From Prorocentrum cordatum (lineage: Eukaryota; Sar; Dinophyceae; Prorocentrales; Prorocentraceae): a stretch of 64,000 bases of DNA. Positions 33,170 through 42,180 of the stretch are shown piece by piece (position 1 is the first letter of the stretch; each line of letters begins with the position of its first letter). The stretch lies in NCBI GenBank assembly GCA_963575745.1, contig CAUYUJ010002727.1, positions 18,501 through 82,500 of the forward strand. Direction: 5' to 3'. A model generated the notes under the pieces. That model saw only the letters and a list, made by a program, of their open reading frames with translations. It did not search any database and had not been told where the DNA came from. A program made the position numbers and the translations under genes.

Positions 33170-33425
33170 GCGGCATGATTGGAGGTTGGGGGGGATATCG
33201 TGTGGAACGGAAAGCCCCCCACTGGGAAATCGGCATCGGTTTCGCGTCGTGCGCGCGGGCGAATCGAGGCCGCGCGGGCTGGCGAGAGGGATGCTGGGCT
33301 CAATGTTGCCCCCTCACGGTTGGCCGACGATGTCCCGCAGGTGTCCCGCGCGTGTCCCGTGGGTTGCCCGTGGTGTCTCATGGTGTCCCGCGGTGACCCG
33401 CGACTGTCCCGCGGGTGTCCAGGGG
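33170..33425. repeat. GTGTCCCG-ended dispersed repeat, copy 2
   Basis: TGGAACGGAAAGCCCCCCAC, then AAATCGGCATCGGTTTCGCG, then about ten spaced GTGTCCCG units. It is a diverged homologue of 9,565-9,785 but is not followed by a GAT array. Confidence 0.65.
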
Positions 33426-33439
33426 GGCGCCCCCTGGCG

Positions 33440-33545
33440 TTTATGCTGCTATGCAATGCTATGCCGCGCAATTCCAAGCAATGCTATGCTATGCGATGCT
33501 CCTCTACGCGATGCTATGCTATGAAGTGCTATGCTACGCTTTAGC
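33440..33545. repeat. ATGCT pentanucleotide repeat
   Basis: ATGCTATGC/ATGCTATGCTATGCGATGCT tract of about 16 units, followed by a C-run at 33,557-33,570. Confidence 0.9.
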
Positions 33546-33589
33546 TCCATGTGCCCCCCCCCCCCCCACCCCAACCTCCTCATCCCCCG

Positions 33590-34107
33590 AAGGGTGTTCA
33601 CATATGTATTTAAGACGAGGTGACAGGAGGAGGAGGGGAGGCGGAGGAGGAAGAGGCGGAGGAGAGGGAAGGAGGAAAGAGGGCAGACAACATCATGACG
33701 TGGCAACCTAAATGGTCGAAGCCGCATGCTGCGCAGTGCAAGCAAGAACTGCCACTATCCCCGGACACGGGCCGGTAATGATGACAAGGCCGGACAGGAC
33801 AGAGCAAACTCGCGCGTGCTCAGGCCGATCCGAACGGACAGCGCCCGCGCAGAAGCCTGCGCGAAAGCAGACGAAAGAGACGCAGCCAAAGTGCAGTGGG
33901 GACGTCTTGGCGGCATCTGGTGGGCCTCTTCAGGATAAGTTTCGTTTTTGGATGGGCTGGTGAGGACACGGGAAGCATGGATCATTTGTCCTTGAGGGCC
34001 CAGGCCCTCCCCCCCGGGTGTATGCATATAGAATGCGGCCGAATGCTACCAGGTATCGGCGCATGAATGCATCTCTGGAAAACATCAAGGACGAGCGAAA
34101 CATGTCT
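33590..34107. other. No recognisable gene; 3' flank of the three-ORF locus
   Basis: GGAGGAGG tract near 33,625-33,680, then mixed sequence containing TTTTTGGATGGGCTGGTGAGG (33,945-33,965), a match to the right end of the composite repeat. A C/G-rich hairpin-like GAGGGCCCAGGCCCTC lies at about 33,993-34,008. The terminator region of the minus-strand ORFs would lie here, but no poly(A) signal can be assigned. Confidence 0.4.
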
Positions 34108-35619
34108 CTACGGAGCTGATCCCACGCGTCGGAGCCAATCTACGTTTCGAACACTGAGACGGGTAACCACGTCCTCCGGCGTGTGCATCTCGGCTCTCGT
34201 CATCCACCGGTAGAGTACGTCGTAAGGTCGGGAGTCCACCGCTCGCACGATCAGCACTGGCCTCAGGAGGCGGAAGTAATGTGGCGCCAGGCAAAGCCAC
34301 AGGGCTTTGGAGATCCAGGTGCCTGGTTGCCCATTAGCTCCGTGGTCTAGCAACATGCTCTGAGCAAGGCGCTGCGCCTGGTCGCCATTGACGGAGGTCC
34401 TTCCTTCAGGGCCGGGCATGGTCCCTCTGCCTGCACCCTCCTCGTCTCGTTGCCTGGCGTCTAGCGTGCGGATGAGTCTGTCCAGGTGCTCTTCTCTCGT
34501 GCTGCCTGGTGGTAGTCTGCCCTGGGGGATACCAACGTTCGCTCGGTTGAGTAGTTGTCGTATGTCCGCGTGCCAGGGGGTGGTTGTGCCCGCGGCTTCC
34601 GTAGTCGCAGTCTCTGGTCCGAGGCGCGCCCTTCCTTCCTGCGTAGGCCATTGATTCCTTGGATTCGTTCCCTGCTCGGTCCTGGCCTGCTCCGCTCGCA
34701 CCCTCGCTCCCGCTTCTACTGCCTGACGGCCCCCTGACAGGATGGCTGTCTGAAGGGAGCCACTCGCGTCTAGTTGCTCCATCATCCACTCCTGCAGTCG
34801 TGGCGCAATGTAGCTGCCCGCATCGGGTGCCTCAAACGTGGATCCAATGGCCCTGGAGGATGTGTCTGCCTCTGACGTAAGGACTACCTGGGCGTCCCTG
34901 TATGAGAGGACGTCTCGTGCTCTCCACCATGCGGCTGCCTGGTTGATGATATTAGTCTTGATATTGGTGGACCTAAACGGCTGCTCGAGCACGATGCGGC
35001 CCCTGTCTGTGGCGGTGCCCCATATGAAGGGGACCAGGATTCGGCTCCACCGCATGCCTGGGGTGACGGAGCTACTGGCCACCATCCTCCTGATTCGTTG
35101 CACTTCGTCGACGAACGCTTCTCGCTGGGAGCGCTCAGCGGGGGAGAGGCCCTGCACGGGGTCGGGGGGAGGTCTGTGGAGTGCTGCTTCTCTGCCTCCA
35201 TCTCCGCTGGTGGGGCTTCTTCCGTCGCGCCAGGGGTTGTCTACGTCCATGGGGCCGTGTCCGCCACTGGGTCGTTCCGCGTGTTCGTGGTCGTGGATAC
35301 CACTGTCTGACTCAAGGCGTCGGATGACGGCGTCTGCAACGAGGTTTCCCAGGGGGGGTCCTTGTCCCATTTGGGTATATATCGGGCGCCAGTCGGTGCG
35401 AGCTGCTGCCTGTAGCGCGCCTCTCATGACCTCGGCTGCCTGGGCGTGTGGACTGTCAATGTTGTGCCACCAGCGTCTGCTGAGGACCATGCCGTTTCGT
35501 GTGTCGCTTATGGCTCGGTCCAGGTGGTCCCCGGCAATGGTGGCGCGTAGCCAGCGGAGATCATCCAAGTTTACCACGGTGTTCGGTCCTATCGTGATCG
35601 TCGCTGTTGGCCTGCTCAT
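34108..35619 (-). CDS. Hypothetical ORF2, 503 aa, last of three consecutive ORFs
   Basis: The start ATG is at 35,619 (MSRPTATITIGP); it is chosen because upstream residues in this frame lose natural composition where ORF1 is the better frame. The stop is TAG at 34,110-34,108. Composition is balanced, with Trp-rich N-terminal segments (DDLRWLRATIAGDHL, then SRRWWHNIDSPHAQ), a Pro/Ser/Gly-rich acidic linker around residues 110-165, a basic helical stretch (EAFVDEVQRIRRMVASSS), WSRILVPFIWGTATDRGRIV near residue 205, a long Glu/Arg/Thr-rich region, and a C-terminal hydrophobic/basic segment (SKALWLCLAPHYFRLLRPVL). No catalytic motif or known domain is seen. It overlaps ORF1 by 59 nt in the +1 frame. 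It could be an exon or frameshift product of one gene with ORF1, or a coat- or accessory-type protein of an unknown element. Confidence 0.5.
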   Translation of the reverse strand: MSRPTATITIGPNTVVNLDDLRWLRATIAGDHLDRAISDTRNGMVLSRRWWHNIDSPHAQAAEVMRGALQAAARTDWRPIYTQMGQGPPLGNLVADAVIRRLESDSGIHDHEHAERPSGGHGPMDVDNPWRDGRSPTSGDGGREAALHRPPPDPVQGLSPAERSQREAFVDEVQRIRRMVASSSVTPGMRWSRILVPFIWGTATDRGRIVLEQPFRSTNIKTNIINQAAAWWRARDVLSYRDAQVVLTSEADTSSRAIGSTFEAPDAGSYIAPRLQEWMMEQLDASGSLQTAILSGGRQAVEAGARVRAEQARTEQGTNPRNQWPTQEGRARLGPETATTEAAGTTTPWHADIRQLLNRANVGIPQGRLPPGSTREEHLDRLIRTLDARQRDEEGAGRGTMPGPEGRTSVNGDQAQRLAQSMLLDHGANGQPGTWISKALWLCLAPHYFRLLRPVLIVRAVDSRPYDVLYRWMTRAEMHTPEDVVTRLSVRNVDWLRRVGSAP

Positions 35620-37183
35620 AGGGGGACCCCTCCAGTGCGGTGGTGGGTACGTGTTCGGCTCTTCGTGATGAAGCTGCGGTGGGAACCAGCCCTTCTGGGC
35701 AAGTCCTAAGGACGCGGCGCATCTTTTGGCAGGCATTAAGGGCCCAGGAGTCTGGCGCGGAGCAGAGTAGGGCAAGGGAGACCGCTGCTGTGCGCAGTTG
35801 CCACTCGCCGTCAAAGTCTTCCCGGCCGATGGTGCCGTCGTTGGCCCAGATCTCAACCTGGCCTGAGGCTTGGGCCACCATGTGTCTCCAGGCTCCCAGG
35901 AGTTCGCCCACGAGCCAGGTCGGGGTGAAATCAGAGGGGCCCGGTTGAGCTGGGGAGCGAAGGTGCTCTGCGATTGGGGCGTGCCGCATGCCCGCCCTGA
36001 CCAGCTGCAATAGCAAAGTGCTGTCCAGAAGGTCGAGCGCGTGCCTGTTGAGTGGCTGTTCCATGTCGGCGTCGGGGTGAACCCGACGGGGGTCGCCCGA
36101 TTGCCGCTCGCCCCCGTTATAGCTCCATGGGTTGGCCAACCTGTGGCAGGTGATGCAGTGTCGGCCGGTAGGGTCTCGAAGCATCCACGAACCACAGAAG
36201 TCGCACCGTTGAGTCGGGCAGAAGAAGTCATGCGTCAGCAGGCGGTGCGCTGTGGTGGACCAGGGCCATGCGTTGCCATTACTGTCGCCACCTTGGATCG
36301 GCATCCCAGGGATGCCCGCTGAACTGGCGGTCACTCCTGCTAGGGCTGGCTCTGCCCATGGTACTGGGCCTCTACCTGCTTGTGGCCTCGAGTGCACATC
36401 GTTCCCAACCCGCTCAAGATTGCCCCTCCTGATGGCCCACTGTCTGATGTCCCCGTGGTCCGGAAAGTGAACTATGTTCTGCCTGCGCTCATGGATTAGG
36501 ACTCTATGCGCATGCGCCCTGGTTTCGTCGTCCATGGGATCCTGGGTCCCGTCTGGTCGGTTAGGGCCGCTACTGCGCGGGGGCACAGCGTCACCGGGAG
36601 ACCTGGTGGGCGAGAGCATGCTGTCTGTGTCGAATCCATTCGGGAGTTCCATGCCTATGTCGCAGTGGTGTGCTGCAGTGACCATGGCAACGTACTCGAG
36701 GCGCGCTAGTTGCCTTTCCGCCACAGAGGGATCATCTGCGTCCAGTCTTTCCCTCCTTATACTGGGGTCATGGGTGATACTCGCGAAGCGGAAGGCTAGC
36801 ACTTGCGTCGGGTCTGGCTGCGCACCCCCGAGGCGCCCTTCGTGATCTCTTCCCGTGACGGACCAGACTAGCCAGGAGAGGTCTAAGATGGCGAGGGTTG
36901 GTGCCGAGGTGGCTCGTTGCGAACCGAGTCCAGGGAGGAGAGCTTCTGCTGGAACCGCACGCAGGGGGCTGCCTACCCGTATGCCTGGGTGACCAGGGCG
37001 GTGCCCCCTCCACGCGTGGTGCGTGAGGAGCTCCAGGTTCCTGGTTTCGCGCGGTGTCCTCGGTGCCCCTCGATCGGGAATTTCGCGCCAGGGGCCGTCG
37101 ATACGCACTAGGTGGCGGCAGAGGGCGTTCATGGTGCCTCCCCTGCCAGTGACCCTAGCGTCCGCAACGCGCGGCCCACACAT
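35561..37183 (-). CDS. Hypothetical ORF1, 540 aa, zinc-ribbon protein
   Basis: The ATG at 37,183 opens a 540-codon frame. The frame is also open upstream into the end of ORF0 with good composition (WTPLGTRNADWAASREVDGP), so the true start may lie further 5' or the segment may be internal. Features: a basic N-terminus; LAILDLSWLVWSVTGRDHEG near residue 98; a His-rich basic region (HAHRVLIHERRQNIVHFPDH) near residue 225; a zinc-ribbon-like motif with Cys 327, 330, 343 and 346 (CDFC...HCITC), with Cys 322 just before; and a Trp/Leu-rich C-terminal part (PTWLVGELLGAWRHMVAQAS near residue 425). Zinc ribbons usually bind nucleic acid or stabilise a fold. I recognise no wider family. It ends inside ORF2, 59 nt past the ORF2 ATG. 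Confidence 0.5.
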   Translation of the reverse strand: MCGPRVADARVTGRGGTMNALCRHLVRIDGPWREIPDRGAPRTPRETRNLELLTHHAWRGHRPGHPGIRVGSPLRAVPAEALLPGLGSQRATSAPTLAILDLSWLVWSVTGRDHEGRLGGAQPDPTQVLAFRFASITHDPSIRRERLDADDPSVAERQLARLEYVAMVTAAHHCDIGMELPNGFDTDSMLSPTRSPGDAVPPRSSGPNRPDGTQDPMDDETRAHAHRVLIHERRQNIVHFPDHGDIRQWAIRRGNLERVGNDVHSRPQAGRGPVPWAEPALAGVTASSAGIPGMPIQGGDSNGNAWPWSTTAHRLLTHDFFCPTQRCDFCGSWMLRDPTGRHCITCHRLANPWSYNGGERQSGDPRRVHPDADMEQPLNRHALDLLDSTLLLQLVRAGMRHAPIAEHLRSPAQPGPSDFTPTWLVGELLGAWRHMVAQASGQVEIWANDGTIGREDFDGEWQLRTAAVSLALLCSAPDSWALNACQKMRRVLRTCPEGLVPTAASSRRAEHVPTTALEGSPYEQANSDDHDRTEHRGKLG

Positions 37184-37190
37184 GGGTCCG

Positions 37191-38507
37191 TCAACCTCCC
37201 GACTGGCTGCCCAGTCGGCATTCCGTGTGCCCAGTGGCGTCCATCCATCGAGCGTGGAGGTCGGTTGCGTACTGCCCCCTATCTCTATGGGCTTGGCTGG
37301 CGTCGTCCTCGGCGTCCGAGGGGGCGCCCTGGCTTTCCCTCCGCAGTTCCTCCTCCAGGGCTAAGTCGGGAGAGGGGTAGGGGAGCGGGACGGGCGTAAC
37401 GGGCGTTCTGGGAGCCGCGCACCTCAACGCGAATGGAGAACCGTTGGCCGTCCTGATGAGGGGTCCACGGTCCCGTCCTTGAGACGGGTCTTCGCGGCCG
37501 TGGCCACTACCCAGAGGGCCGTCTGGATGCTCTAGCCCAGGGGGTGAGTCGGGATAGGAGTGGATGGGGGGGAAGCGGGTGGGCGAGGGAAGGGAGACGC
37601 AGGGCGATCCCGCAACGACGATCGGAGGTCCGATGTGATCGATCAGATCGACCAGGGAGCCTGTCCCGCCGGCGGGGTCTGCGGAGACCCTGCTGGCATC
37701 GGGCGTGCGGAGTCGGCCCGTGGACAACGCCGTCGTCGTTCCCAAGGAAGGTCGGTCGCGGTCGGTCGTTTCAGCAGCGGGGCGCGCCGCTCTGTACCTC
37801 CTGTTGCCAGACCCCGCTGTCTCCTGCTCGCTTCTTCCTGGCTGAAGGCCAGTCCCGTCGGTTAGGTTAGCGGCGCGGGAACTGGGCGCTGCTGCCGCGG
37901 CGGTGTCCATGTCTCCAAGGGAGGGGGGCGGCGGAGTCAGGGCGGCAGCCGATTGATCCGCTTGTACCGCTGGCAGCGCCTGCCTCGCGGTCCTCGACGT
38001 GCCTTCTCTGGGATGGCCCCGTTGCGGAGCCAGATCTATGCCTGCGTCGGCGGGGTCGGTCGATCGCCCGCCGCTGGCTTGGGGATCCACCCGATGGGGG
38101 AGGCTCTGAGTGGGTACACCAGGGATGCCAGGAGGGTCGGTGTCGTCGCCACTCGTGGTCGCAGCCTCTGTGGCGCTCTCGGCGTCCATTGGCGCTGTCT
38201 CTGGATCCCGAGCTGAAGGTTCGTCACTTCTGAGGTTGCCCGATACGCCTTGGAGCCTGGAGCTGAAGGCTCGCCCCGCATGCGAATCCCGAGCTGCAGG
38301 CTCGCCCCGTCCGCGACTGTCCAACTGCGGGGCGGGTGGCTGACGAGAGTCCTCGGGATTACAGGAGTGACCAGGGAGTTGACTGGTCGCAGCGTCGCCG
38401 TCGGCGCCAAACAGTCCGCTCGAGGCGACCCGAGCTGCAGACTCCCTCAAATCTGCTGTCTCGCTCGGAGCTCCACGGGCTGAAGGCCCGTCTTCTGTGT
38501 GCACCAT
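37191..38507 (-). CDS. Hypothetical ORF0, 438 aa, repeat-containing Ser/Pro-rich protein
   Basis: An ATG at 38,507 begins the second unit of a ~404-bp duplication; the frame is also open upstream (APIDVGNAAEAATTSGD), so the true start may lie further 5'. The protein is rich in Ser, Pro, Ala, Asp and Arg and mostly disordered, with a short hydrophobic segment (GSLVDLIDHIGPPIVVAGSP) near residue 283 and an acidic end (DLALEEELRRESQGAPSDAED). TGA at 37,193-37,191 is 7 nt before the ORF1 ATG. ORF1 is in the +1 frame relative to ORF0, the same step as ORF1 to ORF2. No domain recognised. Confidence 0.4.
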   Translation of the reverse strand: MVHTEDGPSARGAPSETADLRESAARVASSGLFGADGDAATSQLPGHSCNPEDSRQPPAPQLDSRGRGEPAARDSHAGRAFSSRLQGVSGNLRSDEPSARDPETAPMDAESATEAATTSGDDTDPPGIPGVPTQSLPHRVDPQASGGRSTDPADAGIDLAPQRGHPREGTSRTARQALPAVQADQSAAALTPPPPSLGDMDTAAAAAPSSRAANLTDGTGLQPGRSEQETAGSGNRRYRAARPAAETTDRDRPSLGTTTALSTGRLRTPDASRVSADPAGGTGSLVDLIDHIGPPIVVAGSPCVSLPSPTRFPPIHSYPDSPPGLEHPDGPLGSGHGREDPSQGRDRGPLIRTANGSPFALRCAAPRTPVTPVPLPYPSPDLALEEELRRESQGAPSDAEDDASQAHRDRGQYATDLHARWMDATGHTECRLGSQSGG

Positions 38508-38559
38508 ACTGCTGCGTCCAGGAAGGGCGGCGGGCGCGCGGCGACGCCCGTCGCCGCTC

Positions 38560-38910
38560 GTGGTCGCAGCTTCTGCGGCGTTCCCGACGTCTATTGGCGC
38601 TGTCCTGTTTCTCGAGCTGAAGGCTCGTCACTTCTGAGATTGCTCGATGCGCCTTGGGGCCTCGAGCTGAAGGCTCGTCCCGCGTGAGAATCCCGAGCTG
38701 AAGGCTCGTCCCGTCTGTGGCTGTCCGACTGGGGGGCGGGCGGCTGACAGGAGTCCTCGGGATTACAGAAGTGACCAGAGAATAGACTGGTCGCCGCGTC
38801 GCCGTCGGCGCCCACCAGTCCGTCTGAGGAATCCCGAGCTGCAGCCCCCCTCAAATCTGCTGTCTCGCACGGCGCTCCAAGGGCTGAAGGCCCGTCTTCT
38901 GTGCGATCCA
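38560..38910 (-). repeat. First unit of a ~404-bp tandem duplication
   Basis: The minus-strand protein signature TEDGPSALGAP, ETADLR, GADGDAATS, CNPEDS, QPPAPQ, RDSHAGRAFSSR, NLRSDEPSAR recurs 404 bp downstream as TEDGPSARGAP and so on in ORF0. Because 404 is not a multiple of three, the two units lie in different frames. Unit 1's frame ends just after SDEPSARETGQRQ, while the expected continuation (TAPIDVGNAAEAATTSGD) is one frame away. So either an indel or an intron separates them. Confidence 0.7.
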
Positions 38911-39018
38911 CACTGCTACATCCAAGGCGGGCGGCGGGCGTGAGGCGACAGCCGTCTAGACGTCTGCTTAAGTCCGCGGGGGGAGTCGGCTGCGCGGCTG
39001 GGGCGCAGTCCTCCACAG

Positions 39019-39825
39019 TTAGAGGGTTGGCCCCTTTCGCAGCTGAAGGCTGCTTCTCTCGGCATTGAAGCGTCCAGGGGGGGGGGGGCTCGGCGGAAAG
39101 GAGGCGAAGCCCCTAGGATGCGAATCGGGTACAAGGGCAGGCGTCTGTCCGCCCCCCCTCCTGTCGCAACCGCGGTCCCCCTCTTGAGTGGCCCCGACCC
39201 TAGTCCCCCCGTCCTCGTCGGAGAGGCCCCTGGGCCGATCGTCGGGGGCGTCTCTCTGGCGGTCGCCCCTGCGCGGCCCGAGTGGGCCTGGGTCCGTCGG
39301 GGGATGCACTTGTTCAGGAGTGGGGCCATCGCCCCCCGTGGTCCTGGTGTCGCCATGGGCGATCCAGCTCTGCCCTTCACCGCCAGGAGAGAAGGAAATT
39401 GGATGCCCAGCCAGGGGCAGAGGAAGTGTCGGGGTAAGGGAGGGAAACAAGTCCAGCGGAAGGGCGTCATTCCTGTCATTGTCAAACCCAGGGAAGCGAA
39501 TGAAGGTCGCAATGTCAGTGTGTCGCGCGGCGTTAACCGTGGCACCCCTTCTTCCCGTCTGGCTGAAGGCCATTGGTTCTCGTGCGCATGCAACGTCAAC
39601 GGGGGCGATCAAGGGGTCCGCGGACGCGTTCGGACCGCCCGTGCTCGGAGGTTCCCAGGGGGCGAGGGGCGACGGCTGGCCTGGAGGGATGGTGTCCTGT
39701 GATCCTGGGGGAGGATGTCTTGAGTCAGCCAGTCCGTGGGCCCCCTGGCCGTCGACTGGGCTTGCATCGTCACCCGCGGAATTCCCAGGAATCCTACATC
39801 CGTCGTCGATCGGGCTCCCATCCAT
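39019..39825 (-). CDS. Hypothetical ORF upstream of the three-ORF locus, 268 aa
   Basis: The start ATG is at 39,825. The frame is Gly/Pro/Asp/Arg-rich and mostly disordered, with an ordered patch TDIATFIRFPGFDNDRND followed by ALPLDLFPSLTPTLPLPLAG near residues 103-140. Its stop at 39,019 lies just before the first unit of the duplication. It is likely a 5' exon or decayed N-terminal part of the gene that includes ORF0-ORF2. Upstream, GACGGCTTGAGCCAAAGGC then CGGAAGGAATTGGGATACGCG (39,979-40,029) matches sequence upstream of the 45.5-kb ORF, suggesting related 5' ends. Confidence 0.35.
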   Translation of the reverse strand: MDGSPIDDGCRIPGNSAGDDASPVDGQGAHGLADSRHPPPGSQDTIPPGQPSPLAPWEPPSTGGPNASADPLIAPVDVACAREPMAFSQTGRRGATVNAARHTDIATFIRFPGFDNDRNDALPLDLFPSLTPTLPLPLAGHPISFSPGGEGQSWIAHGDTRTTGGDGPTPEQVHPPTDPGPLGPRRGDRQRDAPDDRPRGLSDEDGGTRVGATQEGDRGCDRRGGGQTPALVPDSHPRGFASFPPSPPPPGRFNAERSSLQLRKGPTL

Positions 39826-39959
39826 GCCAAGCCTGACCTAGGGCAGGCTGCCGCGCCGCGCCGCAGGGGCGAAACCCAGGGAGTCTGATATGGCCGGAGC
39901 GCGGCCCGGGGGGCAGCGCGCGGCCCGCAAACTCCTAGGGGATGACCCCTTGAGCTGGG

Positions 39960-40470
39960 AGACCCGGCCGAGGAGCCAGGGCCCAGAGACGGCTTGAGCC
40001 AAAGGCTACGGAAGGAATTGGGATACGCGAGCGTCTAGAATTGGGAGGATGTCTCAGGCGAGACTGGGTGGACCACCTCAGGTCGAGGCATCTCTGAACC
40101 CAGAGTTGCGAGGATGTCTCAGGCGAGACTGGCCGGAGCGCTTCGTGCGCGGCATCTCTGAACCCGAAGTTCAGAGGATGTCTCAGGCGAGACTCAGGTG
40201 AAGTCATCAATGCAACCAGAGTTGCGAGGAGGTCTCAAGCGAAAACGGCTGGGGCGCTTCGTGTGGGGCATCTGTGAGCCCAGAGATGGGGGCTGTGCCA
40301 AGCAATAAGTGGCTGGACCACCTCAGGCCGAAGCATCTTTGATCCCAGGGATGCGAAGATGTCTCAGGCGAGACTGGCCGAACCACCTCGTGCGTCGCAC
40401 CTCCGAAGCATAATTGGAAAGATGTGTCCGGCGGGCCTGTCCGGACCACCACAGGTAAGGGGATCTCGAA
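39960..40470. repeat. GGATGTCTCAGGCGAGAC motif array
   Basis: Clear cores at 40,047-40,064, 40,112-40,129, 40,176-40,193, 40,228-40,246 and 40,358-40,374, with a weaker one near 40,420. Spacing is mostly ~64 bp. Spacers share GGCATCTCTGAACCCAGAGT and GACCACCTCAGG / GCGCTTCGTGCG. The core is the reverse complement of the GTTTCGCTTGAGACATCC arrays at 20.6 and 22.1 kb, apart from A/G differences. It lies directly upstream of the minus-strand gene at 39.8 kb. Confidence 0.85.
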
Positions 40471-40675
40471 GCCTACGGTCGACATGGCCACAATAACATG
40501 GACCAAGAACACAAGCCCCTTCGCCGAAGGCCAAGGGCCCCGTCAAGATGCCACAAACGAAAACCAACCCAATGTAGGGGACCAAATGGCGAAGAAGAGA
40601 AGGGCACCCCTCCGGAATCATGGCGATTCGACATCATCATGCCACACCCTCCTGCGCGGCATCTCGGAGCCCAGA

Positions 40676-40709
40676 ACGCACGCACTCACGCGCGCACGCA
40701 CGCACACGC

Positions 40710-40749
<40 letters not shown>

Positions 40750-40835
40750 GCGCACGCCCGCCCGACCGCCCGCCCGCCCGCCCGCCCGCCCGCCCGCCCG
40801 CACACGCACACACGCACACACACACACGCCCAGTT
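40676..40835. repeat. (CGCA)n then (CCCG)n then (CACG/CA)n
   Basis: Tetranucleotide array of three successive types: CACGCACG (40,679-40,757), CCGCCCGC (40,758-40,802), CACACGCA (40,802-40,830). Arg/Thr/His or Val/Arg/Gly frames are artefacts. Confidence 0.95.
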
Positions 40836-40869
40836 ACAGGAGGACGAGGCTGAGGATGAGGAGGAGGCG

Positions 40870-41040
40870 TACGACATCATGATGATGATGAGGGAGAGGA
40901 GGAAACATCTGATGGTCTATGAAATGATGGTGATGGTGGTGATGATGATAACGATGACGATGACGATGCTGATGATTCTGATGATGGTGACGATGACGAT
41001 GATGGCGATGATTATTGTGATGGTGATGAGGGGGAGGGGG
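40870..41040. repeat. ATGATG/ATGACG-rich tract
   Basis: GATGATGGTGATGATGAT-like sequence with GACGATGACGAT, about 170 bp, ending in GGGGAGGG tracts. Low-complexity; a minor relative of the (GAT)n array. Confidence 0.9.
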
Positions 41041-41419
41041 GAGGGAAGGAGGGGGAGAAAGGGCTCCATCCGTAGCGATGGGGATTCTGTTATTATTTTC
41101 TGCTCTCTCCCGGCCGCTCGCGTGGGAATCGTTCTTGGATGGGCTATTGGAGATATGCGAAGCGCCACTAATTGCCTTGAGAGCATGAAATGAATAAGTA
41201 GCAAGACCGTGGACCGAATAACGACGAAGTGCCGACACGGCCCCGCATGCCACTGACACACACCTCCGTCCCCTTCTCCTCCTCCTCCTTCTCTTCCCCG
41301 TCGTCGTCCTCCTCCTGATCCTCGGACTCGAAGTTGCTCCCCCATCCTACCTCCTCGAGCGCGCGCTACGGCATGATTCATGACGACCCCCTTTGTGAAA
41401 CGATCTCATGACCATTCCG

Positions 41420-42180
41420 CCAGCCCCGCGCAGGGCAACCCAATGGGGAACTCGGGTGCATGAGCCAAGTTGTACCCCCCGACCCTACAGAAGAAGACAT
41501 GGACAAATTCAGAGGTCAGGTCGCGGGGGGCGAACCCACGTCGGAATTCGATGCAGCCGACGCCCGCGGTACCGACGCAATTTCACGCCCCGCGCCGCTG
41601 ATCCATATCGAGTGTGCCTTGCTTTTTTTTTGGATCGGACTTTGGCTGTGCGGCCCGCCAGACGTGACAAATCCATGGTGCGTCGCGCGGTAAAGCGCGG
41701 CGCGGTAGCGAACGGACATCGGAAAACCGACCAGCCGTGAAGGCATGGGCGAAGCATCAGGGCCGCGAACCACCGCTGCCTGAGAGCGCCACAACTTGCC
41801 TGCGATACCCACAACGTGCCCAAGAGCACCGCAAAACGCCCCTGACCACCAATCGGCTGGTGAAGCCAAGTGCCGCGGCGGGCCAATGCCGACCTCAACC
41901 TTGGGTTATTTCGATGCGCAATTGCCCCGGCCGGCTGGGCGCGAAACCGAATTTCAACATTCCAGGCGAGGGGGGGAACCACAATAATCGTACCAGGGTG
42001 CGTTGCAACGCCCCACGGGGCGGAAAAATTGATTAAAATGTCCGGCTTCAGAAATAATCAAAACAAAAGAGACCAGGAAAAAGATGCCGCCACGAAGGCC
42101 GCCAACAAATTCATTGGACAACGGTGCCATATGAAGACATGGCCAACATGACATTGAAAACAATCAAGACAAGAACAGAA
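41420..42180. other. Possible coding fragments, strand uncertain
   Basis: Sequence of normal complexity. On plus, a frame at 41,460-41,693 reads VVPPDPTEEDMDKFRGQVAG with acidic, mixed composition, ending in a hydrophobic ALLFFWIGLWLCGPP. On plus near 42,038-42,150, MSGFRNNQNKRDQEKDAAT is a plausible hydrophilic fragment. The minus strand has a longer but Arg-rich frame (41,982-41,509). No domain or paralogue supports either, so no gene is called. Confidence 0.2.

Noticed and set aside
34838-35668. 276-aa plus-strand ORF overlapping ORF2
   Set aside because: Antisense to a longer frame with more natural composition; no domain. GC-rich sequence keeps antisense frames open.
35620-36231. N-terminal 204 codons of the long frame ending at 34,108
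   Set aside because: They overlap ORF1, whose composition and zinc-ribbon motif are better; the frame becomes natural only from the ATG at 35,619.
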